From: CAWGJF01 sp963822905 | GTDB lineage: Bacteria; Bacteroidota; Ignavibacteria; Ignavibacteriales; Ignavibacteriaceae | Direction: 5' to 3' | NCBI GenBank assembly: GCA_963822905.1 | Contig: CAWGJF010000007.1 | Location: 310,001-374,000 of the forward strand | DNA length: 64,000 bases | Shown here: piece after piece, positions 43,401 through 53,360 of the stretch | How the letters are laid out: every line of letters begins with the position of its first letter | Position numbering within the stretch: position 1 is the stretch's first letter | Made by a program: the position numbers and the translations under genes | The notes under the pieces: generated by a model | Database searches by the model: none | Told to the model about the DNA's origin: nothing | The model's input: only the letters and a program-made list of their open reading frames with translations

Positions 43401-45875
43401 ATGAGATATCCTTACGCAGAAATAGAAGAGAAATGGCAGAAATTCTGGGAAGAAAAACAGGTTTTCAAGACTGATTTTTCCAAAACAGAAAAGAAGCTTT
43501 ACCACTTAAACATGTTTATTTACCCGTCTGGTGCAAAACTGCATACCGGGCATTGGTATCATTACGGACCTTCCGACAGCTGGGCTCGTCATAAAAAATT
43601 AAAAGGCTACAATGTTTTTGAACCTATGGGTTACGACGCATTCGGACTTCCTGCGGAAAATTATGCAATCAAAACTGGAATTCATCCTCAGGACAGCACA
43701 CTAAAAAATATTGCAGACATAAAATCCCAATTAAAAAAAATGGGATGTATGTATGATTGGCAGGCAGAGTTGATGACGTGCGCTCCTGAATACTACAAAT
43801 GGAACCAGTGGCTCTTTCTTCAGCTTTACAAAAAAGGTCTGGCATACAGAAAAAAAGCTCCCGTTAATTGGTGCCCGAATGATCAAACAGTTCTTGCAAA
43901 TGAGCAGGTGCTTGCGGATGGAACCTGCGAAAGATGCGGTACAACTGTTGTCCAGAAAAATCTTTCCCAATGGTTTTTTAAGATTACAGATTATGCGGAA
44001 GAACTCTTACAGGGTTTGGATAAAATTAATTGGCCGGATAAAACAAAATTGATGCAGCGAAACTGGATCGGCAAAAGTGTCGGTGCTGAGGTTGATTTTA
44101 ATGTACCTGATAGTAATGATACAATTAAAATTTTTACAACTCGACCCGATACACTTTTCGGTGCAACGTATATGGTTCTTGCGCCTGAACATCCGCTTGT
44201 TGATAAGCTTACAACTGAAGAAAACAAAACAAGAATCGAAGAGTATAAAGAATCGATAAAAAGTTTAACTGAAATTGAAAGAACTTCTACAGTAAAAGAA
44301 AAAACCGGGGTGTGCACAGGTGCTTATGCTATCAACCCTGTGAACAATAAAAAGATTCCTATCTGGATTGCAGATTATGTTCTTCTCACCTATGGAACTG
44401 GAGCAATTATGGCTGTGCCGGGGCAGGATGAAAGAGATTGGGAATTTGCAGAGAAGTTTGATCTGCCAATAATCAGAACAGTTCAGCCTTCGGAAGGTTT
44501 TGATGGGAAAGCATTTCTCGGAGATGGTCCGGCAATCAACAGTGATTTTCTTAATGGACTTTTTGTTGATGATGCAAAAAAGAAAATCATCAAGTGGCTT
44601 GAAGAGACTCGCCTGCCGGATAAGCAGGAAGGAATTGGTAAAGCAACAATAAATTATCGTTTGAGAGATTGGCTGATTTCACGACAAAGATATTGGGGAA
44701 CCCCGATCCCGGTTATTCATTGTGAAAAATGCGGTGAAGTTCCCATTGATGAAAAAGATTTACCTGTCATTTTACCTTACGATGTTGATTTTAAACTTGG
44801 CGGCGAATCACCTTTAGCACGAAATGTAAAATATATTAATGTTAAATGTCCAAAATGTGGAAGCAACGCAAAACGCGATCCCGATACGATGGATACTTTT
44901 GTTGATTCATCATGGTATTATTTCAGATTTCTAAATCCAGCTTTTAGTGAGTCAATGTTTGATAAAAAACTTGCCGATAACTGGACACCAGTGGATCAGT
45001 ATGTCGGTGGAGCAGAACACGCAACAATGCATCTACTTTATGCAAGATTTATTCACAAGTTTATCCGTGATATCGGCTTAACAAACAGTGATGAACCGTT
45101 TACAAATTTACTTCACCAGGGAACGATTACGAACGCTGGAGCAAAGATGTCTAAATCAAAAGGCAATGTTGTTAACCCTGATGAATTTACAAGCAAATTC
45201 GGTTCAGATGTATTCAGATTGTACTTAATGTTTATGGGTCCCTACGAAATGGGTGGTGATTGGAGCGACAAAGGAATTTCCGGAACTGACCGATTCGTTA
45301 ACCGCATTTATGATCTTTTTAATGAATATAAAAATCTTATAAATGAAGTTAACCTAAAAGAAAAATATGAATTAATTTCACTTTCAGAACCAGAGAAATT
45401 TGTTTACAGGAAAACGAATCAGACTCTAAAAAAAGTTGATGAAGAGATTGGTAATTTCCGTTTTAATACTGCAATTGCTGCACTAATGGAACTGTTAAAT
45501 AATCTGAAAGATCTTAAAAGCTGTTCAAAGGAAATCCAGGCATACATTCTTAGCAGACTTGTCCTAATGATCGCACCGCTTTCACCACATCTTGCTGAAG
45601 AATGTTGGGAAATGATAGGAAATCAAGAATCGCTTTTCCAAAATCCGTTCTGGTTTGATCCTGATCCTGAAGCACTAATTGAGGATTCTATAAATATTGC
45701 TGTGCAGGTAAACGGAAAACTGCGTAACACAATTGCAATTGCCTTTGACAGTAACCAGGATGATGTGAAGCAATTGGTTTTTGCTGATGATAAAGTAACA
45801 AAGTTCACTGAAGGTAAAACCATCGTTAAAGAAATTTTTGTAAAAAATAAAATTTATAACATAGTAGTGAAATAA
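43401..45875 (+). CDS. leuS: Leucyl-tRNA synthetase
   Basis: Class I aminoacyl-tRNA synthetase that charges tRNA-Leu; 824 residues. The HIGH-type motif is LHTGHW (about 46-51), preceded by the family's MFIYPSGAK. The zinc-finger cysteines are CPND...CERCG, the editing (CP1) domain contains TTRPDTLFGATYMVLAPEHP, and the KMSKS loop is KMSKSKGNVV (about 583-592). The C-terminal domain ends normally. The ATG at 43401 (MRYPYAEIEEKW) is the family's usual start; an in-frame extension to 43341 is not. It lies 11 nt before serS, so the two are probably co-transcribed. Confidence 0.97.
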   Translation: MRYPYAEIEEKWQKFWEEKQVFKTDFSKTEKKLYHLNMFIYPSGAKLHTGHWYHYGPSDSWARHKKLKGYNVFEPMGYDAFGLPAENYAIKTGIHPQDSTLKNIADIKSQLKKMGCMYDWQAELMTCAPEYYKWNQWLFLQLYKKGLAYRKKAPVNWCPNDQTVLANEQVLADGTCERCGTTVVQKNLSQWFFKITDYAEELLQGLDKINWPDKTKLMQRNWIGKSVGAEVDFNVPDSNDTIKIFTTRPDTLFGATYMVLAPEHPLVDKLTTEENKTRIEEYKESIKSLTEIERTSTVKEKTGVCTGAYAINPVNNKKIPIWIADYVLLTYGTGAIMAVPGQDERDWEFAEKFDLPIIRTVQPSEGFDGKAFLGDGPAINSDFLNGLFVDDAKKKIIKWLEETRLPDKQEGIGKATINYRLRDWLISRQRYWGTPIPVIHCEKCGEVPIDEKDLPVILPYDVDFKLGGESPLARNVKYINVKCPKCGSNAKRDPDTMDTFVDSSWYYFRFLNPAFSESMFDKKLADNWTPVDQYVGGAEHATMHLLYARFIHKFIRDIGLTNSDEPFTNLLHQGTITNAGAKMSKSKGNVVNPDEFTSKFGSDVFRLYLMFMGPYEMGGDWSDKGISGTDRFVNRIYDLFNEYKNLINEVNLKEKYELISLSEPEKFVYRKTNQTLKKVDEEIGNFRFNTAIAALMELLNNLKDLKSCSKEIQAYILSRLVLMIAPLSPHLAEECWEMIGNQESLFQNPFWFDPDPEALIEDSINIAVQVNGKLRNTIAIAFDSNQDDVKQLVFADDKVTKFTEGKTIVKEIFVKNKIYNIVVK

Positions 45876-45886
45876 GGTTTTATTGA

Positions 45887-47164
45887 ATGCTTGATTTAAA
45901 ATTTATACGTGAAAACCCTGAGCTTGTAAAACAGGGCATCAAAAACAAAAATGAAAAAGATACTGTCGATGATGTTCTGAGACTTGATGAAGAAAGACGC
46001 ACTTTAATTGTGCAAACTGATGAACTCAAGGCAAAACGCAACCAGGTTTCTTCCAAAGTTCCGCAAATGAAAAAAGCTGGTGAAGACACAACTAAAGTTC
46101 TTGCAGAAATGAAACAGGTTTCTGATCAGATTACAGATTTAGATACAAAACTGAAATCTGTTGAAGAAGAAGTTGAAAAACTTTTATTATTTATTCCAAA
46201 TATGCCTCATACTTCAGTTCCTGTCGGAAAATCTGCTGCTGAAAATGTTGAAATAAAACAATGGCTGGCGGAAGGATTTTCATTCAAACAAGAGAAAAAG
46301 TTTTTGGATCACACTGAACTGGGGAAAAAATTAGGGATACTTGATTTTGAACGCGGCGCAAAAATTTCCGGATCGGGATTTCCGGTTTATATTGGAAAGG
46401 GCGCAACTCTTGAACGGGCACTAATAAATTATATGCTTGATGTTCATATCAATCAGCATAACTATACAGAAGTTCTTCCTCCGTTTCTTGTAAACAAAGA
46501 ATCGATGCTGGGAACAGGACAGCTTCCTAAAATGGAAGAAGATATGTATACAATTGAAAAAGATGGACTCTACCCGATTCCAACGGCAGAAGTTCCGATT
46601 ACAAACCTTCATCGTGATGAAATGCTTAGTGGAAAAGATTTACCGATACGTTATGTAGGTTATTCAGCTTGCTTCAGAAGAGAGGCAGGCTCTTATGGAA
46701 AAGAAGCAAAAGGATTTTTGCGGGTCCATCAATTTAATAAAGTTGAAATGGTAAAAATTGTTAAGCCGGAAACTTCATTTGACGAGCTTGAAAAACTTGT
46801 TAAAGATGCTGAGGATATTCTTCAGGCCTTGAAAGTTCCTTATAGAATTTTGATGCTTTGCACGGGTGATTTGAGTTTTAGTGCAGCTAAATGTTACGAT
46901 ATTGAAACGTGGTCTCCCGCTGAAAATAAATGGCTTGAGGCTTCTTCCTGTAGTAATTTTGAGGATTTCCAGGCAAGACGGGCGAAAATTCGTTTTAAAA
47001 GAGAGGGAGAAAAAAAGCCGGAATTTGTTCACACATTAAATGGTTCAGGTCTTGCGACAAGTAGACTTATGGTATCTTTACTCGAAAATAACCAGACTGA
47101 CGAGGGAACCATTAAAGTTCCTGAAGTATTGCAAAAATATACTAACTTTAATATTATTGATTAG
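45887..47164 (+). CDS. serS: Seryl-tRNA synthetase
   Basis: Class II synthetase, 425 residues, charging tRNA-Ser (and tRNA-Sec where present). N-terminal long coiled-coil arm (about 25-105, LIVQTDELKAKRNQVSSKVPQMKK), motif 1 region, motif 2 CFRREAGSYGKEAKGFLRVHQFNKVE (about 263-288) and motif 3 LNGSGLATSRLMVSLLEN near the C terminus. All are intact. It follows leuS by 11 nt on the same strand. Confidence 0.97.
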   Translation: MLDLKFIRENPELVKQGIKNKNEKDTVDDVLRLDEERRTLIVQTDELKAKRNQVSSKVPQMKKAGEDTTKVLAEMKQVSDQITDLDTKLKSVEEEVEKLLLFIPNMPHTSVPVGKSAAENVEIKQWLAEGFSFKQEKKFLDHTELGKKLGILDFERGAKISGSGFPVYIGKGATLERALINYMLDVHINQHNYTEVLPPFLVNKESMLGTGQLPKMEEDMYTIEKDGLYPIPTAEVPITNLHRDEMLSGKDLPIRYVGYSACFRREAGSYGKEAKGFLRVHQFNKVEMVKIVKPETSFDELEKLVKDAEDILQALKVPYRILMLCTGDLSFSAAKCYDIETWSPAENKWLEASSCSNFEDFQARRAKIRFKREGEKKPEFVHTLNGSGLATSRLMVSLLENNQTDEGTIKVPEVLQKYTNFNIID

Positions 47165-47248
47165 GCTCACACAACTAATCGTTGATATTGTTCAATAGAC
47201 TAATCTTTGGTAAAATGCCATTCACATTTTTAGAATCAATTTACCCTG

Positions 47249-49117
47249 ATGAAAAATCTTTTCACTTTAAAAAAATATTTTGTTCGTTATAAAAAGAAGT
47301 TATTCTTCGGAATTATTTTCATAATACTTTCGAATATAGGTTCGGTTTATATCCCCCTTTTACTTAAAGATTCCATTGATACTCTTCAATCAAAAGCAAA
47401 CCAGGAAGAAACTATAAAAGACTCTATAAACACCCTCAGGAAACAATTAGCTAATCAACCTGCATTACAGGATTCAATAGATAAGTTTCAAAGCAAAATA
47501 AAAAAAATAAATTCTGCCAGCAGTGACCAACTTTTTAAATATGCCTTGTGGATTGTTGGAGCAGCATTGTTTGCGGGATTATTCCGGTTTTTGATAAGAC
47601 AAACAATCATAGTTGTTTCAAGAGAAATTGAATATGATCTTCGTGGTGATTTCTGGAAACACATTCAAAAACTACCGCTGCGGTATTTTCAGAATACATC
47701 AACCGGCAATATTATGGCGCATGCAACCAATGATATAAATGCTGTCCGATCATTTCTGGGTCCCGCAGTTATGTATTCCATCGATACTTCGATCCGGCTG
47801 GTAATTGTTCTTGGTATTATGTTTTCATTGAATGTAACCTTGACTATTTACACTCTTCTTCCACTTCCACTTCTTTCATGGTTTGTTTGGAAAATAGGGA
47901 AGCTGATACACGAGAAATTCACAAAAATTCAAGAGAAGTTTGCTGACTTGACTACGATGGCGCAGGAGAATTTTTCCGGAATCAGGGTTATTAAATCCTA
48001 TATACGTGAAAGCAACGAGATTGAAAGATATGCTAACGAAAGTAAAAATTATCTCGGCTTAAATATGAACCTGGTTAAAGTTCAGGCTTTAATAATGCCC
48101 TTGTTGATTTTAATTATGGGTTTGTCTTCTATCATCGTGATCTGGTATGGCGGAACGCAGGTAATTCAAAACCATTTAACACTCGGTGAAATAGCTGCTT
48201 TTGTTGTTTACCTGGGAATGCTTATCTGGCCAATAATTGCTGTTGGCTGGGTGATAAATATCATTCAGCAGGGTGAAGCAAGTATGAAAAGATTGAATAA
48301 AATATTTTCTGAGCCATATGAAATTGATGATTCAGGTAAAACCGAAGAATCAATTCTAGATATTAAAGGTGAAATAGAATTTAATAATGTATCCTTCCGT
48401 TATTCAGAGAACCTTCCGCACATTTTAAAAAATATTAATTTAAAAATTCCCAAAGGTTCAACATTAGCTGTAATGGGATTTACCGGTTCAGGCAAAACTT
48501 CTTTTGTAAATCTTCTCCCCAGGTTATACGACTGCACAGATGGTGAATTATTAATTGATGGTAAAAATGTAAAAAATATTCCTATAGATATTTTAAGAAC
48601 AAAAGTTGGATTGGTCCAGCAGGAATCATTTCTTTTTTCGGATACCATTTTAAATAATATTGGATACGGATTGAGAGAAGTTGAGGAAAACAGAATCCGT
48701 GAAGTTTCTGAAATTGCGCAATTCGATAAAGAAGTCGAATCTTTTCCTGAAGGATATAAAACCATAGTAGGTGAAAGAGGAATAACTTTTTCGGGTGGAC
48801 AAAAACAAAGAGCATGTCTTGCACGTGCGCTTGCAATTGATCCTAGCATACTAATACTTGATGATACTTTTTCTGCGGTAGATACAAAAACCGAGGAAGA
48901 TATTTTGAAAAGCCTTAAAAAATTTATGAAAGACAGAACCAGTTTAATAATTAGTCACAGAATTTCAACTGTTAAAGATGCTGATAACATAATAGTTCTT
49001 TCAGATGGCAAAATTGCAGAATCAGGAAAACATGAAGATTTGGTTGCGCTTGGCGGAATTTATTCTGAATTACATTACAAACAATTACTCGAAAAAGAAC
49101 TGGAAGAATTGAGCTAA
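47249..49117 (+). CDS. ABC exporter half-transporter, degenerate ATP site
   Basis: A 622-residue fused membrane-plus-ATPase half transporter of the MsbA/lipid/multidrug type. The membrane domain has six helices, with an unusual charged insertion between helices 1 and 2 (about residues 42-92, repeats of DSI..L/F..K). The NBD has Walker A GFTGSGKTS (about 411), signature FSGGQKQRA (about 514) and Walker B ILILDDTFSAVD (about 535), in which the catalytic Glu is Asp. This pattern matches the degenerate member of a heterodimeric exporter. The partner gene starts 3 nt downstream. Substrate unknown; lipid or drug is typical. Confidence 0.88.
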   Translation: MKNLFTLKKYFVRYKKKLFFGIIFIILSNIGSVYIPLLLKDSIDTLQSKANQEETIKDSINTLRKQLANQPALQDSIDKFQSKIKKINSASSDQLFKYALWIVGAALFAGLFRFLIRQTIIVVSREIEYDLRGDFWKHIQKLPLRYFQNTSTGNIMAHATNDINAVRSFLGPAVMYSIDTSIRLVIVLGIMFSLNVTLTIYTLLPLPLLSWFVWKIGKLIHEKFTKIQEKFADLTTMAQENFSGIRVIKSYIRESNEIERYANESKNYLGLNMNLVKVQALIMPLLILIMGLSSIIVIWYGGTQVIQNHLTLGEIAAFVVYLGMLIWPIIAVGWVINIIQQGEASMKRLNKIFSEPYEIDDSGKTEESILDIKGEIEFNNVSFRYSENLPHILKNINLKIPKGSTLAVMGFTGSGKTSFVNLLPRLYDCTDGELLIDGKNVKNIPIDILRTKVGLVQQESFLFSDTILNNIGYGLREVEENRIREVSEIAQFDKEVESFPEGYKTIVGERGITFSGGQKQRACLARALAIDPSILILDDTFSAVDTKTEEDILKSLKKFMKDRTSLIISHRISTVKDADNIIVLSDGKIAESGKHEDLVALGGIYSELHYKQLLEKELEELS

Positions 49118-49120
49118 AAT

Positions 49121-50911
49121 ATGCCGAATGATTACCACAGTGAAGACGAAATTTTAGGGAAAGCCTACGATTCGCGTTTGATGAAACGTCTGCTTGGTTA
49201 CGTAAAACCTTATAAACATTATGTAATTTTTGCTATTCTTCTTAATGTTATCGTTTCAGGTCTAGGACCAGTGCGACCAATATTGACAAAGATCGCGATT
49301 GATGATTATATAGCGAACTCGGATTACAATGGTTTAATGTTAATTGGGATGTTGTTATTAGGCTCACTGATTTTCCAGGCAGTGATTCAATATTATCTTA
49401 CCTATTATACCCAATACCTTGGACAAAAAATTCTTTTCGATTTAAGAACTCAAATTTTTAATCATATTCAAAAACTTGCGCTAAAGTTTTTTGATAAAAC
49501 TCCGATTGGAAGAATTGTAACAAGGGCAACGAATGATGTTGAAGCTTTGGGTGAACTTTTTTCTTCCGGCATTGTTATGGTTTTCAGCGATATTTTTATC
49601 ATCGTCTGGATTCTTGCTTTTATGTTTTTTTTGGACATCCCTCTTTCACTTGTTACTCTTTCTGTGTTACCCGTTCTGATTTATGGTACTTTTCTATTTA
49701 GAAAAAAAGTAAGAGAAAGTTATCGTGATGTCCGACTTCACCTTGCAAGATTAAATTCCTACATGCAGGAACATGTAACCGGTATGAGTGTTGTCCAGAT
49801 TTTCAATAAACAAAAATCAGAATTCAAGAAATTTTCAAAAATAAATAATGATTACCGGACTGCAAATGTAAAATCTGTATTCTACTATGCAATCTTTTAT
49901 CCTAGTGTGGAAATACTCAGTTCAATTGCAATCGGTTTGATCATTTGGTATGGAGGTGGTGAAACTATACAGGCAGCGACGACAGTTGGAACTTTATTTG
50001 CATTTATTCAGTTCACAGAAATGTTTTTCAGACCGATCCGTGATCTTTCAGAAAAATATAATATTATGCAGACAGCAATGGCTTCATCAGAAAGAATTTT
50101 TAAACTTCTCGATAATCAAACTTTTATACATAATGCAGATCTTCCTTCTAAATTAGGTAATATTAAAGGTAAGATTGATTTCAAAAATGTCTGGTTTGCT
50201 TATAATGGTGATGATTATGTTTTAAAGGATATTAATTTTTCGATCAATCCCGGGGAAACAGTTGCCATTGTAGGTCACACCGGTGCCGGAAAAACAAGTA
50301 CGATTAATATCCTAACAAGATTTTATGATATTCAGAAAGGAAAAATTTCACTTGATGGAATTGATATTTCAACAATTGATAAAGATGATTTGAGAAAACA
50401 TATTTCTTTGGTATTACAAGATGTATTTTTGTTTTCAGGAACAATTGAATCCAATATCAGTTTGAATAATCCGGATATTAGTTTTGAAAGGATAAAAAAA
50501 GCTGCGGAAATAGTTGGTGCCGATAAATTTATAATGGAATTACCGAATCAATATCAGGAACCAGTAAAAGAAAGAGGAGCAACATTGAGTGTCGGGCAGA
50601 AACAATTAATTTCTTTTGCCAGGGCATTAGCGTACGACCCGCAAATATTAATACTTGATGAAGCAACCTCCAGTGTTGACACAGAAACTGAATATTTAAT
50701 CCAAAATGCGATAGAAAAGCTGCTAGTTGGAAGAACAGCGATTGTAATTGCACACCGACTATCAACTATTCAAAATGCTGATAAGATTATTGTCCTTCAC
50801 AAAGGAGAAATAAGGGAAACAGGAAATCATCAACAACTACTTGCAAAACGTGGAATTTATTATAAATTATACCAGCTACAATATAAAGATCAGGAAATTC
50901 TGACTTCCTGA
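49121..50911 (+). CDS. ABC exporter half-transporter, catalytic partner
   Basis: A 596-residue half transporter with six membrane helices (about 30-310) and an NBD containing Walker A GHTGAGKTS (about 386), Walker B ILILDEATSSVD (about 510) with the catalytic Glu present, and H-loop AHRLST. Its ABC signature reads LSVGQKQL, not LSGGQ. Together with the upstream partner (normal signature, Walker B Asp) this yields one consensus and one degenerate ATP site, as in BmrCD or TM287/288-type heterodimers. It lies directly after its partner; fbp follows 30 nt later. Confidence 0.9.
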   Translation: MPNDYHSEDEILGKAYDSRLMKRLLGYVKPYKHYVIFAILLNVIVSGLGPVRPILTKIAIDDYIANSDYNGLMLIGMLLLGSLIFQAVIQYYLTYYTQYLGQKILFDLRTQIFNHIQKLALKFFDKTPIGRIVTRATNDVEALGELFSSGIVMVFSDIFIIVWILAFMFFLDIPLSLVTLSVLPVLIYGTFLFRKKVRESYRDVRLHLARLNSYMQEHVTGMSVVQIFNKQKSEFKKFSKINNDYRTANVKSVFYYAIFYPSVEILSSIAIGLIIWYGGGETIQAATTVGTLFAFIQFTEMFFRPIRDLSEKYNIMQTAMASSERIFKLLDNQTFIHNADLPSKLGNIKGKIDFKNVWFAYNGDDYVLKDINFSINPGETVAIVGHTGAGKTSTINILTRFYDIQKGKISLDGIDISTIDKDDLRKHISLVLQDVFLFSGTIESNISLNNPDISFERIKKAAEIVGADKFIMELPNQYQEPVKERGATLSVGQKQLISFARALAYDPQILILDEATSSVDTETEYLIQNAIEKLLVGRTAIVIAHRLSTIQNADKIIVLHKGEIRETGNHQQLLAKRGIYYKLYQLQYKDQEILTS

Positions 50912-50941
50912 ATTCACTTCAACAAAACGGGAGAGAGAAAA

Positions 50942-51964
50942 ATGCCTCAGATAAAATTCATGACCCTAGCCCGCCACATCGTAGAAGAAGAAAGAAAATT
51001 CCCACAAGCTACAGGCGAACTTTCAACATTACTGCATGATCTTTCACTTGCAGCGAAAGTGATTTCACTTGAAGTCAACAAGGCAGGACTTGCAGATATT
51101 CTCGGTTTCACCGGTGATAATAATATTCACGGTGAACAGGTAAAAAAACTTGATATTTTTGCTCACGACATGATGGTTCGAGCAATGGATCATGGTGGTC
51201 ATCTTTGTGTAATGGGCTCGGAAGAAGAAGATGATATAATTCCGATCCCGGAACAATTTAAAATTGGAAAATATGTTCTATTATTTGATCCACTGGATGG
51301 TTCCTCCAACATTGACGCAAATGTAAGTATTGGAACAATTTTTTCAATTTACAGAAGAGTAACTCCTGACGGTCATAGTGGTACAATGGAAGATTGTTTG
51401 CAGCGTGGTGTTAAACAGGTTGCGGCCGGGTATATAATCTATGGATCAAGTACAATTTTTGTTTACACAGCAGGTCAGGGAGTTCATGCTTTTACTCTTG
51501 ACCCGGCATTTGGAGAATTTATTCTTTCGCATACTAATATTCAAATACCAAAAAAAGGAAAAATATATAGCATTAATGAAGGTAACTATCTTTATTGGCA
51601 TCCGGGTTTAAAAAGCTATATTAAATATTTGCAGGAAGAAGACTTGGAAACCGAACGCCCATATTCCGGCAGATATATAGGATCCATGGTTGCAGATATT
51701 CACAGGAACATGCTTTATGGCGGAATTTTTATGTACCCCTCCGATTCAAGACATCCTAATGGCAAACTTAGACTTCAGTACGAGTGCAACCCGTTAGCTT
51801 TTATTGTAGAGCAAGCAGGCGGAAGGGCTTCAAATGGCAAAATAAGGATAATGGAGATTCAACCAGAAAAACTTCACCAGAGGGTACCCATATATATAGG
51901 CAGTGAAGAAGATGTAAAAGTTGTTGAAAAATTTATAGCTGAAGCTGAAAAGGTATTTAAATAA
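50942..51964 (+). CDS. fbp: Fructose-1,6-bisphosphatase class I
   Basis: Gluconeogenic enzyme that hydrolyses fructose 1,6-bisphosphate to fructose 6-phosphate; 340 residues, the normal class I length. Metal-site motif LFDPLDGSSNIDANVSIGTIFSIY (about 115-138), GEE-type acidic site MGSEEEDD, substrate-binding block SGRYIGSMVADIHRNMLYGGIFMYP and the C-terminal LRLQYECNPLAFIVEQAGG are all present. GGGAGAG precedes the ATG at good spacing. It is terminated by a perfect AT inverted repeat overlapping its stop codon. Confidence 0.96.
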   Translation: MPQIKFMTLARHIVEEERKFPQATGELSTLLHDLSLAAKVISLEVNKAGLADILGFTGDNNIHGEQVKKLDIFAHDMMVRAMDHGGHLCVMGSEEEDDIIPIPEQFKIGKYVLLFDPLDGSSNIDANVSIGTIFSIYRRVTPDGHSGTMEDCLQRGVKQVAAGYIIYGSSTIFVYTAGQGVHAFTLDPAFGEFILSHTNIQIPKKGKIYSINEGNYLYWHPGLKSYIKYLQEEDLETERPYSGRYIGSMVADIHRNMLYGGIFMYPSDSRHPNGKLRLQYECNPLAFIVEQAGGRASNGKIRIMEIQPEKLHQRVPIYIGSEEDVKVVEKFIAEAEKVFK

Positions 51965-51982
51965 ATCTTTAGAAGATTTATT
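51960..51982. terminator. Perfect AT-rich inverted repeat after fbp
   Basis: AATAAATCTT (51960-51969) and AAGATTTATT (51973-51982) pair over 10 bp with a TAG loop. It overlaps the fbp stop and lies before the convergent small gene. Stem GC is low, so strength is uncertain. Confidence 0.5.
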
Positions 51983-51994
51983 GCTTCTTATAAA

Positions 51995-52261
51995 TTAAGA
52001 TTTTATTGCCTGGATTCCGTCAGAAATTTTTCCGGCAAGCTCTTGTTCACTGATACCAGTAATTCTTATTTTCAAACTATTTAATAGTACCTGTGGAGAA
52101 TCCCCCTCACCCTGCAGGTATTTAAATAAACCAAAGCCGAGCCGGCTTCTGTCGTTTGTAATCGGAATATTATCTGCGAACGATTCAACCAGGTTATAAA
52201 CTTTTTTTTCAATTGATGACTCAGGAAATTCTTTTGTTCCCGGTGATGGTAATGTCGTCAT
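51995..52261 (-). CDS. Small hypothetical protein
   Basis: An 88-residue protein that I do not recognise. It is predicted soluble, with a short proline-rich start and two helical segments (SSIEKKVYNLVESFADNI and SEQELAGKISDGIQAIK) around a loop DRSRLGFGLFKYLQGEGDSPQ. No signal peptide or membrane helix. It stands alone between fbp and the GT9 gene. Its base composition matches the neighbours, and the frame is clean, so it is likely real. Confidence 0.55.
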   Translation of the reverse strand: MTTLPSPGTKEFPESSIEKKVYNLVESFADNIPITNDRSRLGFGLFKYLQGEGDSPQVLLNSLKIRITGISEQELAGKISDGIQAIKS

Positions 52262-52370
52262 ATTCTAGAAACCTTAAATTTATGACACTAAGTTACTCCC
52301 CTTTTATCAAAACTTCAATTATATTTTAATAATTCAAAATTCGATATTGTAAAAATATTGTGGATCAAGC

Positions 52371-53360
52371 TTGATTCTTGGTAGTGCTAAAAAAATCCTG
52401 ATTATCCGCCTAAGCTCGCTCGGTGATATTTTACTATGCACACCGCTAATTAGGTCGATAAAAAAGAAAAATCCTGATTCTCAAATCGATTTCATTCTGC
52501 GGGAAAGCTATGAAGATTTGTTGAAGTTGAATTTATATATTACAAATATTTATAAATATGATGAAAGCGGTTATGTTGTTCAAAGTCTGATAAATTCAGT
52601 AATATCGGAGAAATATGATTTAATCATAGACCTGCAAAATAATATCAGGTCCAGATGGATTACCCGGATTGCTAAAGTTCCGGTTGTAAAATTTAACAAA
52701 CATCATTTTGATAAGTTTCTTCTGGTAAAATTTAAAATTAACAGGTTGAAAGATTCAGATCCAATCCCGGTTCGTTATGCAGAATCAATTGAAAATTTAG
52801 AACTTGATGACGAAGGCCTTGAATTAATAACTGATAAAACTCCGAGTACAGCATTGCAATCCGGATTAAATTGGATTGGCCTATGTCCGGGAGCAAAACA
52901 TTTTACCAAAAGATGGCCTGCTGAAAATTATATCAGTCTTGGAAAATTATTAAACGAAAACGGTTTTAAGATTGTCTTATTTGGTGGAATTCTGGATTCA
53001 GAGATTTGTTCAATAATTTCAAATGAGCTTAATGCACTTAACTTGTGTAACGAAAATGACATACTCCAAACTGCCGCTGATATGAAATTGTGTAAAGCTA
53101 TTTATACAAACGACTCTGGATTAATGCATGCTGCAACTGCAGTCAAGGTTCCTGTAATTGCAATCTTCGGATCAACAGTAAAAGAATTTGGTTTCTTTCC
53201 TTATAATGCTAAAAGTATAGTGATTGAAAATGAGGGCTTATCTTGCAGACCTTGCACACATATTGGAAGAGAAAACTGTCCAAAGCAACATTTTAATTGT
53301 ATGAAAGAAATTACTCCTCAATTAGCATTCGAAAAATTAAAAGAACTTAAGATCAACTAA
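52371..53360 (+). CDS. Glycosyltransferase family 9 (heptosyltransferase-like)
   Basis: A 329-residue GT9 protein of the ADP-heptose:LPS heptosyltransferase group, which builds the LPS inner core on the cytoplasmic face. N-terminal block KKILIIRLSSLGDILLCTPLIRSIKKKNP, central GLCPGAKHFTKRWPAENY, and C-terminal YTNDSGLMHAATAVKVPVIAIFGST are the family's landmarks. The start is a TTG at 52371 with no clear ribosome site. It ends at the base where waaA starts, so the pair forms an LPS-core unit. The exact acceptor is unknown. Confidence 0.88.
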   Translation: MILGSAKKILIIRLSSLGDILLCTPLIRSIKKKNPDSQIDFILRESYEDLLKLNLYITNIYKYDESGYVVQSLINSVISEKYDLIIDLQNNIRSRWITRIAKVPVVKFNKHHFDKFLLVKFKINRLKDSDPIPVRYAESIENLELDDEGLELITDKTPSTALQSGLNWIGLCPGAKHFTKRWPAENYISLGKLLNENGFKIVLFGGILDSEICSIISNELNALNLCNENDILQTAADMKLCKAIYTNDSGLMHAATAVKVPVIAIFGSTVKEFGFFPYNAKSIVIENEGLSCRPCTHIGRENCPKQHFNCMKEITPQLAFEKLKELKIN

